Positions 7,600 through 14,956 of a DNA stretch of 52,343 nt are shown in pieces (position 1 is the stretch's first letter; every line of letters begins with the position of its first letter). A program made the position numbers and the translations under genes. Under the pieces are notes generated by a model. The model ran no database searches. It saw only the letters and a program-made list of their open reading frames with translations, and was not told where the DNA came from. The DNA lies in assembly GCA_025356335.1 (NCBI GenBank), contig JANXUF010000096.1, positions 1 through 52,343 on the forward strand, written 5' to 3'. This DNA is from Actinomycetes bacterium. GTDB lineage: Bacteria; Actinomycetota; Acidimicrobiia; Acidimicrobiales; Ilumatobacteraceae.

Positions 7600-8695
7600 T
7601 CCCTTCGACGCCCTCGCCGAGTTCGAAACGATGGCCGCGACAGCGGCCGGCACCGTCCTGCAACCGAGCGACCGTTTCCGCCGCGAACTGCGGAGCCGCC
7701 TCGCCACAGAACTCGGTCTGACCGAGGCGATCACCGATATCGAGGCGCCGGCGCGCCGCGCCACACGAGTCCCGAACACCACACCACAGGAGATCACCAT
7801 GACCGACACCGCAGCAATCACTGACCAACCGGCTCCGGTCACGATCAACGTCCTGATCCCGTACCTCTGCTGCAGCAACGCCGCTGCAGCGATGACGTTC
7901 TACGCAACGGTGCTCGGTGCCACCGAGACGGTGCGAATGGTCGCAGACGACGGCCGCGTCGGACATGCGGAGATGCATGTCGGTGGAGCAGCGTTCTACC
8001 TCGCAGACGAATATCCCGAGATGGATGTGCTCAGCCCGACGACGATCGGTGGGACCTCCGTGAATCTTCAACTTCATGTCGCCGACGTCGATAGCGCCTT
8101 CGCTGCCGCCGTCGATGCCGGCGCGATCGGCCTGCGCCCGCCGTCCGACCAGTTCTACGGAGAGCGCACGGCGACGTTCGTCGATCCGTTCGGGCACAAG
8201 TGGACATTGGCGACGCAGATCGAAGCGATATCGAACGAGGAGATGGCGGCCCGTAGCGCATCGGAGGGTTTCGCGAGCAGTTTCGGCGATGTGGCAGCAG
8301 ACGGAACTGCTGCAGATCGGTCGGCGGACCTCGCCGCCGCGGCGGTCGTCGAGGTCGGGTACTACACGATCGGTGTCGCCGACGTCGACAAGGCGGCGAC
8401 GTTCTTCGGTGGGTTGTTCGGTTGGGAATCGGAGCCGGCCACCGCTGGTTCGGCCGGCGGTTCGTACCGCCACGTCGGAAATACGACGATGCCACTCGGC
8501 TTCACCGACAACGAAGAAGCTGGTAAACCACACCTCTACTACCGGGTCGACAACGTCGCGTCCTATGTCGCAAAGGTCCGTGAACTCGGCGGGACAGTCG
8601 TATCGCAGGACGAGTACGCCAGCGGCGGGGCAGCGTCGTGCCTGGACGATCAGGGGAACCCGTTCGATCTCTGGGAACCGGCCCCCGGCTACTGA
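7586..8695 (+). CDS. Double VOC (glyoxalase-fold) protein with N-terminal sigma-linked segment
   Basis: A 369-residue protein with three parts. The first 70 or so residues (DPFDALAEF, then PSDRFRRELRSRL) resemble short segments often encoded right after actinobacterial ECF sigma genes. A PhnB-like VOC domain follows (about 83-215, ending TATFVDPFGHKWTLATQIE). A second VOC domain lies at about 255-369 (YYTIGVADVDKAATFFGGLFGW to GNPFDLWEPAPGY). VOC domains form metal-binding glyoxalase-fold barrels in dioxygenases, lyases and resistance proteins; the substrate is unknown. The ATG at 7586 follows GAGGGGAG and overlaps the sigma gene. An internal ATG at 7800 could begin a shorter VOC-only product. 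Confidence 0.8.
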   Translation: MPSPDPFDALAEFETMAATAAGTVLQPSDRFRRELRSRLATELGLTEAITDIEAPARRATRVPNTTPQEITMTDTAAITDQPAPVTINVLIPYLCCSNAAAAMTFYATVLGATETVRMVADDGRVGHAEMHVGGAAFYLADEYPEMDVLSPTTIGGTSVNLQLHVADVDSAFAAAVDAGAIGLRPPSDQFYGERTATFVDPFGHKWTLATQIEAISNEEMAARSASEGFASSFGDVAADGTAADRSADLAAAAVVEVGYYTIGVADVDKAATFFGGLFGWESEPATAGSAGGSYRHVGNTTMPLGFTDNEEAGKPHLYYRVDNVASYVAKVRELGGTVVSQDEYASGGAASCLDDQGNPFDLWEPAPGY

Positions 8696-8720
8696 ACCCC
8701 ATCGCCACGATCGGGTTGTC

Positions 8721-9599
8721 TCAGGGCGGGCTGGTTGCAGCCAGCAACGCAAGGATCGTTTCGTTCGTCGGTGTGGGGATACCGAGCGCGGCTCCGTGCC
8801 GCACGACGGCGCCATAGAGCGCGTCGTGTTCGGTGGACCGGCCGGCCAGGCGGTCCCACAGCATCGAGGTGCCACCCTCGCTTCGGGTCGTCGTCAGATA
8901 TCCGAGCAACTGCTCGGCCTGTTCGTCGGTCAGGTCGGCACCGAGGGCGCGGCCGACCGCCCATCCCTCGTACAGGATGCGCCGGGCAATGGCGTTCATG
9001 CCGGGCGCTGCGAGTACTTCCAACCGCCGAGAAGTCAGCGCAGTGATCCCGTTGGCGACCGTGTTGATTCCGAGCTTGCGCCACTCATCTGTCACGTAGT
9101 CGTTGCTGATCGTGATCGTCGCAGGGCTGCCATCGAACAGGGAGGCGAGGGCATGAGCGGAAGGGGTATCGGCGACGATGAGATAGCCATTGTTGCTATG
9201 GCGAACATGACCGGGCTCGATCAGTTCGGACCCGCAGTACACAACGGAAGGGATGATCTCCGCTCCGTGGACGTATGGCGTCAACCGCTCGACACCCTCG
9301 ACGCCGTTCTGCATCACGACAACCTTGGTCGACGCGCCACACAGAACGTCGAACCATTCGGCAGCACCCGCCGTCTGGTGAGCCTTGACGGCGACGAAGA
9401 CCCACGTGGAAGGGCCGGCGATCTGTGACGGATCGGTGACGGATACCGCCGGTGCCGTGATCGGCGATGTAGCGGAATCGACGCGATATTCCTGGAACGG
9501 CCGGCGAACGCAGGCGACGATGTCGTGTCCGAGCGCTGCAAGGTGGGCGGCGAAGAAGGTGCCAACCGATCCGGCACCGACGATGGAGATCTCGCTCAT
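8721..9599 (-). CDS. Ketopantoate reductase family (PanE/ApbA) oxidoreductase
   Basis: A 292-residue NADP-dependent oxidoreductase. The N-terminal Rossmann motif is GAGSVGTFFA (residues 7-16), and VKAHQT and MQNGVEG match the family. The C-terminal helical domain carries the catalytic WRKLGINTVANGITALTSR block, with the Lys and Asn of ketopantoate reductases. It may reduce 2-dehydropantoate for CoA synthesis, but many homologues act on other 2-oxo acids. The start (ATG, 9597-9599) overlaps the stop of the CoA-transferase as ATGA, so the two genes form an operon. The CoA-linked partner suggests a shared degradative or CoA-related job. Confidence 0.85.
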   Translation of the reverse strand: MSEISIVGAGSVGTFFAAHLAALGHDIVACVRRPFQEYRVDSATSPITAPAVSVTDPSQIAGPSTWVFVAVKAHQTAGAAEWFDVLCGASTKVVVMQNGVEGVERLTPYVHGAEIIPSVVYCGSELIEPGHVRHSNNGYLIVADTPSAHALASLFDGSPATITISNDYVTDEWRKLGINTVANGITALTSRRLEVLAAPGMNAIARRILYEGWAVGRALGADLTDEQAEQLLGYLTTTRSEGGTSMLWDRLAGRSTEHDALYGAVVRHGAALGIPTPTNETILALLAATSPP

Positions 9600-10840
9600 C
9601 GCTTGGGCATCCGGCTCGACAGGACACCATCGGCCTCGAGGCGATCGATGTCGTCGTCGGAATACCCGGCGACTTCTTTCAACACGATCCTGTTGTCCTC
9701 GCCTCGGTAGCGCGCCTCCCCTCTGACCCCGGTCCACGCGCCGGAGAAATGCCACGGCGTATTCGGGATGCGCAGCGTTCCTTCGCCGCGGTCGGAGATC
9801 GTGGCGATCGCTCCTCTCGCTGCGGCCCAGTCTGTTGCGGCGGCCTCGCTCGGTGAGCGGATCTCACCGCAGGCCAGCCCGACGGCGTCCAGCGCATCAT
9901 CGAGTTGCTCATAGGTGGCGAATTTCGACGCTGCGGCGTCCAAGAGCTCGTACAGCGCTTCGAAATGCTGCAAGCGCAACGCCGTGGACGCGAACCGTGT
10001 GTCGTCCAGCAGTTCGACACAGTTGAACGCCTTGCAGAACGAAGGAAACGTCCCGTTCTCCGCTGGGTGGCCCGGCAACGAAGCCGTGCGGCCATCGAGC
10101 GTGGTGACGACAAGATAATCGTGCGGCTGATAGCTGATGATCTGCTCGTCCGGATGCAGCGCCGCGGGGTCGAGCAACTCGGCGTGCAAGTGTTCGTTGA
10201 CCACCAGGAGTGTCTCCATCATCGACACGTCGATGTGCTGCCCGACGCCGGTGACCTCGCGTTGGTGCAGTGCCGCAAGTATCGCGATCGTCGCCTGGAG
10301 GGCGCTGTAGACGTCACCATGGCTCATCGGCTCGCTCAGGAACGGGCGCCCGATGCGCGTCGATGTCGTCCACCCGTAGCCCGATTCCGCCTGCGCGACC
10401 TGTGCATAGGCCCGACGGCCCTTCCACGGCCCGGTCGCACCGAAGCCGGTGATCGAGCAGAAGATCAGCCGGGGATTCAGGTGCTGCAGGTCCTCGTAAC
10501 CGAGCCCGTATTTGGCCATCACGCCGACTCGGAAGTTCTCCAGCACGACGTCGCTCTCGACAGCGAGCCGTCGAACGATGTCGGCACCCTCCGGCTTCGA
10601 CAGGTCGAGGCTGATGCACGACTTGCCGGCATTCTGCTGGGTGAAGTAGGTGGCGATCGAATTGACTCTCGGGTTCGACGAGCGGGTCATGTCACCGGTC
10701 GGAGCCTCGATCTTGATGACCTCGGCGCCGAGATCGCGCAGCGTGCGGCCGCAGTGGGGCGCCGCCAGCACTCTGCCGAAATCGAGCACCCGTATCCCCG
10801 TCAGTGGGCCGGGGGTGTGCTTCGAAACTTCTTCAACCAT
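9596..10840 (-). CDS. Family III CoA-transferase (CaiB/BaiF)
   Basis: A 414-residue CoA-transferase-like protein. N-terminal features are GIRVLDFGRVLAAPHCGRTLRDLGAEVIKIEAP and the SLDLSKPEG / ENFR blocks; the middle has CSITGFGATGPWKGR. These enzymes normally carry CoA on an aspartate in a G-x-x-A-Y-D-x-x-x-Q-A segment. Here that segment reads AYAQVAQAESG, so the Asp appears to be Ala; activity or mechanism may differ. The start at 10840 is the best of several; the GGGAGG in front of it has almost no spacing. It is coupled to the downstream reductase gene by an ATGA overlap. Confidence 0.85.
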   Translation of the reverse strand: MVEEVSKHTPGPLTGIRVLDFGRVLAAPHCGRTLRDLGAEVIKIEAPTGDMTRSSNPRVNSIATYFTQQNAGKSCISLDLSKPEGADIVRRLAVESDVVLENFRVGVMAKYGLGYEDLQHLNPRLIFCSITGFGATGPWKGRRAYAQVAQAESGYGWTTSTRIGRPFLSEPMSHGDVYSALQATIAILAALHQREVTGVGQHIDVSMMETLLVVNEHLHAELLDPAALHPDEQIISYQPHDYLVVTTLDGRTASLPGHPAENGTFPSFCKAFNCVELLDDTRFASTALRLQHFEALYELLDAAASKFATYEQLDDALDAVGLACGEIRSPSEAAATDWAAARGAIATISDRGEGTLRIPNTPWHFSGAWTGVRGEARYRGEDNRIVLKEVAGYSDDDIDRLEADGVLSSRMPKR

Positions 10841-11065
10841 CCTCCCATGTTGTCTCGCAGTGCTTGCCCACACACCACCGAGCAGCATGTTGCCGTGCGA
10901 AACTCGATCATCCGGGCTGCCGGCGGATCGGGCCACGGCTTGGTCGGAGCGTCGAGGAAACCAACGAAATCCAACGAAATCCAGCGATGGACCACGCTGT
11001 CCACCGCTGGATCTGTTGTTGCCGCCTGCCGCGCGCTGCCCGCCGGACGGATTGGCGACGAGCAG

Positions 11066-11524
11066 TCAGGCGATCGGTGTGGCGGCGATGCCCATGTAGT
11101 TGCCGTCAGCCGATCCCGGTCCGAATGTTCCGACCGACACCATCCATTTCGGTGACGTTGCCACGAAGGCGATCCCGGCGGGCAACGCTGCCTGCGCCGG
11201 GGTCGACGATTCTGCGGTGACCTTGAAGCCCGCCGCCTTCAACGCTGCCTTGTAGGCGTCGCTGTCCTTCTGAGCGTCGGTCGAGGCATAACGAAGGGCG
11301 TACGAGCCGTCCGGCGTTCCGGCACCACTCGACAGCTTGAGGCTCGGCAACGGGATGTCCGCCTTCGGAAAGGTTGCCGGCAGGCCCTTGCCGTTGTCGG
11401 AGATGTCGACGCCGGCCTTCTTGAGCTGTGCGTTGGCATCGGTGGCGCTGCTGCAGGCGGCGACCCCCAGCGAGAGGGCGGCGAATGCGGCGATGGTGGT
11501 GACGGTGCTGGTGAAGCGGGACAT
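11066..11524 (-). CDS. Small predicted lipoprotein
   Basis: A 152-residue secreted lipoprotein. The signal peptide MSRFTSTVTTIAAFAALSLG leads to the lipobox VAACSS. The mature part has repeated helix-like segments (ANAQLKKAGVDIS, DAYKAALKAAGFKV) and ends in a glycine-rich tail. I do not recognise a named family. The ATG at 11524 is supported by an upstream AGGAG on the minus strand and by starting the signal peptide exactly. Confidence 0.75.
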   Translation of the reverse strand: MSRFTSTVTTIAAFAALSLGVAACSSATDANAQLKKAGVDISDNGKGLPATFPKADIPLPSLKLSSGAGTPDGSYALRYASTDAQKDSDAYKAALKAAGFKVTAESSTPAQAALPAGIAFVATSPKWMVSVGTFGPGSADGNYMGIAATPIA

Positions 11525-11622
11525 GGTGATTGAACTCCTGAGTGATGGTCGACACCGCCCGGGTGACGACGTGTGAACGTTTCGAACGATGACCACTACA
11601 ACATCAGCGCAGCGACTTGTCC

Positions 11623-11719
11623 TGAGTAGCGACCTACTCATTTGTCGCGGCGGCTACTCCCGAACGCCGTCGCGCAGCCGGCGTGAACGATTTCGACGAA
11701 TGAGCAATGGACTGCTCAT
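11623..11719. promoter_or_regulatory. Two palindromes in a divergent intergenic region
   Basis: TGAGTAG-CGAC-CTACTCA (11623-11640) and ATGAGCA-ATGGAC-TGCTCAT (11700-11719) are perfect 7-bp inverted repeats. They lie between a minus-strand lipoprotein and a plus-strand small gene. They look like protein-binding operators; no regulator is assigned. Confidence 0.35.
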
Positions 11720-11752
11720 GACAACGTCTTCGGCAAACGGCACGATTCAATC

Positions 11753-12034
11753 GTGCAAGAGAAGCGAGACGATTACCAACGCAGCGACGATGCCGTCAGC
11801 GCCAGTGCCACCGTCGTGGGCGTCCGTGCCACCGGCTCGTATGTGAACCACGATCCGATTCTCGAGTTCGACCTGACCGTCCTCCTCGCAGGGGCGACGG
11901 CCGTCCCCATCAGCCACAAGGAGCTCGTTCCGCAACGGTTTCTCGCCAGGGTGCAGCTGGGTGGTTCGCTGCCGATACTCGTGAACCCGCTCAATGTGCA
12001 CGAGCTGTCCATCGACTGGGCCCGATCGGGTTGA
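11753..12034 (+). CDS. Hypothetical small beta-rich protein
   Basis: A 93-residue protein. It shows the pattern ATVVGVRATGSYVNHDPILEFDLTV, then FLARVQLGGSLPILVNPLNVHELSIDW. That pattern (a beta hairpin with N-x-x-P-x-hydrophobic, then a strand ending in vNP-n-x-x-x-v-x-id) resembles short repeated beta domains seen in actinobacterial membrane or secreted proteins. No signal peptide is evident. The GTG at 11753 lacks a clear ribosome-binding site, so the start is tentative. Function is unknown. Confidence 0.55.
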   Translation: MQEKRDDYQRSDDAVSASATVVGVRATGSYVNHDPILEFDLTVLLAGATAVPISHKELVPQRFLARVQLGGSLPILVNPLNVHELSIDWARSG

Positions 12035-12142
12035 CGGTTCGACGAGGCGCCGGCGCGGCCAACGGCGTTGCATCGGCGTCGTGTTCGAGTTGGCGCTGCG
12101 CTCCGTCGTATTCTGAGAAGATCTGTGAACTCATGACCGTCG

Positions 12143-14806
12143 GTGACTTCGTTCTGGTGCGACCTCGTGATTCCCCGCGTCCCTCTTAGGTGGCCGTTCG
12201 TCGGTCGAGCGATCGAGGCGGCGTCCCTGGCCGAGGCGTTGGACGACGACAACGTGAGTGTGATCCTGGTCTGCGGCCCCGCAGGCGTCGGGAAGTCGCG
12301 CCTTGCAGAGGAGTGCTACGAAAATTCGTCGTTCACCGCCGACCGTCGCGGCCGTTGTGTCGCCAACCCGACACTGCGAACGATTCCGTTCGGGGCGATT
12401 GCGCATCTGCTGACACAAGCGGCCGTCGATATCGCCAGCTCCTCCGGTGCTGCATTGGCGATGTTCACGACGGTTCGTCGAGCGATCGGAGCCGAACCGT
12501 TTCTCCTGTTCGTCGACGACGTGCAACATCTGGACGATGCTTCGACGGCACTGCTGGTGCAGCTGGTGCACGTGCGGGCAATCAGGCTGCTGGCGACGCA
12601 GCGCAGCACGCAGGAACTGCCGTCGGGTCTCGCCACGTTGCTGCGCAGCGAGCGACTCATCCGCGTCGATCTCGGACCGCTCGATCGGGCCGACACGGCT
12701 GAGCTGACTCGCAAAGTCCTCGGCGGGGAGCTGACATCATCATTGGAGATGGCGCTCTGGGAGTCCTCACAGGGCAATGCGCTGTACCTGCGTGAACTCG
12801 TCCGCGGCGCATTGGGTTCCGGGCAGATCGTCAGCAACTACGGGGTGTGGGCGGCGGAGGGTGAATTGAACGGCACACGTCTTCTGCTCGATCTCGTGAC
12901 TGAGCGGCTTGCTGGTCTCGATGCCCGCACGTTGGAACTCGCCGACACCTTGGCGCTGTGCGAGCCGCTCGGCCTCGGATCGATCGAGACCCAGGGTTTC
13001 GGTGAAGAGATCGCCGAACTCGAGCGGCTCGGCATCGCCAAGACGACCCGCAACGGTATGCGTCGTGAGGTCCGCCTGTCGCATCCGCTGTTCGGCGATT
13101 CGATCCGGGCCGGCCTGCCGGAGTCGTCGCGACGCCGCATCCTGCGACGTCAAGCCGACGAGTTGGAAACGCTCGGCCTGCGCAGACGCGGCGATGACCT
13201 GCGTTGTGTGATCTGGCGGCTCGATGCCGGCGTCGTCTCGGATCGGGCGGCGCTGACCCGAGCGACGAAATCGGCGTTGGCTGGAAAGGACTACGACCTG
13301 ACGATCCGCCTCGCCAGGGTCGCCGTCGCCGCCGGTGCCGGACTCGAGGCGATCGCCCCGCTGAGCGAGGCATTGTACGAGAACGGCCACTTCGACGAGT
13401 CCTATGCAGTGGCCGCGCAGGCGATGGAGGCGGTGACAGACGAGGAACAGCTCGTGCGTCTCGCCGTCAACATGCAGCGCATCCAACTGTGGGGATTGGA
13501 CGACCCAGCCGGAGCGATTGCGATGCTCGAGGCGACGCAGCAGCGCGTTCATCATCCACTGCTGCGTCAGATGCTCGAAGCCGCCAAAAGCTCCGTGTAC
13601 GCATTCTCGTATCAACCGCAACTGGCGTTGCAGGTCGTCGAGCAGGTCAGCTCACAGATCCCGATGATTCGTTCTCTCGCCGGGATCGGCCTCGCCGCTT
13701 CGCTCTCGCAGACCGGCAGGACCACCGACGCCGTCGACGTCGCTCTCGCCAACTTCGAAGCAGAACTCGCCCGCCGAGAAACGAGCGATCCGGTGTTCGC
13801 CGCGCTGCATCTGGTGACGCGGGCGTATGCGCTGACCGATGACGGCAGACCTGGTGAGGCGGTGATCGTCGCGGCCGAAGCACACGCTGCGCTCGTCCGC
13901 CAACATTTGCTCTCCGATCGAGTGTGGGCTTCGCTGACTGCGGCGCGAGCGGAATTGATGTGCGGGCATCTCGAGCAGGCGCAGCGCTGGGCTCGCGAGG
14001 GCCTCGCCGCCGCCGATCATTGGCAGATCGCCCAGGGCAAGCGGTTGGCGCTGACGGTGCTCGCCGCATGTGCGGCACAGCTGAACAACGCCGACGAAGC
14101 GGCAGATCTGCTCGCCAGGCTCGATGGCATGTGGAAGCTGGATGGCTTCCTCGGAGACGAAATCGTCGTCGGCAGGGCATGGGCGCTCCACCGCCGCGGC
14201 GATCGCGACCAGGCCAGGACGGAGATCACCGCTGCCGCCGATCGGGCGATGTGCCGAGGTGCCGTGTCGACGGAAGGCTTCTTGCGCCACGAGGCGGCGC
14301 GCCTCGGAGCGGCCGACGACCGCAGGATCGACGCGTTGGTCGCTGCCTCGCAGAGCCCGCTGATGCGCGCCCGAGGTCGCTACATCACCGGCATCAGCCG
14401 GCGTGACCCTGGTGCGCTCGAACAGGCAGCGATGCAGTTCAAGGAACTCGGCTTCGACCTGCCGGCTGCAGAATCGGCACGTGCCGCATCGCAGTTCTAT
14501 CGCCGCCAGAACGCTGCGGGTGCCGCATTGCGGCTCGACCGGCTCGCCGACGAGGCGATGATCCGTTGTCCCGGTGCTGACACGCCAGGGCTGTACAGCG
14601 TGGAGTCCGGCGTGCAGTTGACCGATCGTGAACGGGACGTCGCTGCGCTGGTGGCGACCGGGTTGAGCAGTAAGGATGTCGCTGCGCGGCTGTACCTGTC
14701 CGTCAGGACGGTCGACAATCACCTGCGCCACATCTACACGAAACTGAACATCACCACCAGGACTGAACTCGTCGAATTCTTCGTCGACGCCCGACACTCC
14801 GCTTGA
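12143..14806 (+). CDS. LuxR-family transcriptional regulator with AAA ATPase domain (LAL type), copy 1
   Basis: An 887-residue LAL-type regulator. The N-terminal ATPase has Walker A GPAGVGKSR (45-53) and Walker B LLFVDD (121-126) followed by QHLDD. A long helical middle (about 300-800) of TPR-like repeats probably senses a ligand or partner. The C-terminal LuxR helix-turn-helix (about 826-880) reads LTDRERDVAALVATGLSSKDVAARL. In known members ATP binding and an inducer allow the protein to activate target promoters. The start is a GTG at 12143 or at 12167. A clear paralogue follows 150 bp downstream in the same direction. Confidence 0.88.
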   Translation: MTSFWCDLVIPRVPLRWPFVGRAIEAASLAEALDDDNVSVILVCGPAGVGKSRLAEECYENSSFTADRRGRCVANPTLRTIPFGAIAHLLTQAAVDIASSSGAALAMFTTVRRAIGAEPFLLFVDDVQHLDDASTALLVQLVHVRAIRLLATQRSTQELPSGLATLLRSERLIRVDLGPLDRADTAELTRKVLGGELTSSLEMALWESSQGNALYLRELVRGALGSGQIVSNYGVWAAEGELNGTRLLLDLVTERLAGLDARTLELADTLALCEPLGLGSIETQGFGEEIAELERLGIAKTTRNGMRREVRLSHPLFGDSIRAGLPESSRRRILRRQADELETLGLRRRGDDLRCVIWRLDAGVVSDRAALTRATKSALAGKDYDLTIRLARVAVAAGAGLEAIAPLSEALYENGHFDESYAVAAQAMEAVTDEEQLVRLAVNMQRIQLWGLDDPAGAIAMLEATQQRVHHPLLRQMLEAAKSSVYAFSYQPQLALQVVEQVSSQIPMIRSLAGIGLAASLSQTGRTTDAVDVALANFEAELARRETSDPVFAALHLVTRAYALTDDGRPGEAVIVAAEAHAALVRQHLLSDRVWASLTAARAELMCGHLEQAQRWAREGLAAADHWQIAQGKRLALTVLAACAAQLNNADEAADLLARLDGMWKLDGFLGDEIVVGRAWALHRRGDRDQARTEITAAADRAMCRGAVSTEGFLRHEAARLGAADDRRIDALVAASQSPLMRARGRYITGISRRDPGALEQAAMQFKELGFDLPAAESARAASQFYRRQNAAGAALRLDRLADEAMIRCPGADTPGLYSVESGVQLTDRERDVAALVATGLSSKDVAARLYLSVRTVDNHLRHIYTKLNITTRTELVEFFVDARHSA

Positions 14807-14956
14807 CGCCGCTCCACTCATGCGGTCGGCGCAGTGTCACCGAGATCGTCCACCACACGGTGTGGACCACGAGCCGCCGGCGGTGCTAGAAATGGTCATT
14901 CGTCGGTCAGCGGGCGCATCGATCGGGGATCGAGATCGGTGAAAGGAATTTCTCAA

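Noticed and set aside
14834..14956. A 41-residue N-terminal extension of LAL regulator copy 2
   Set aside because: Arg/Ser-rich, absent in copy 1, and the ATG at 14957 has a better ribosome-binding site.
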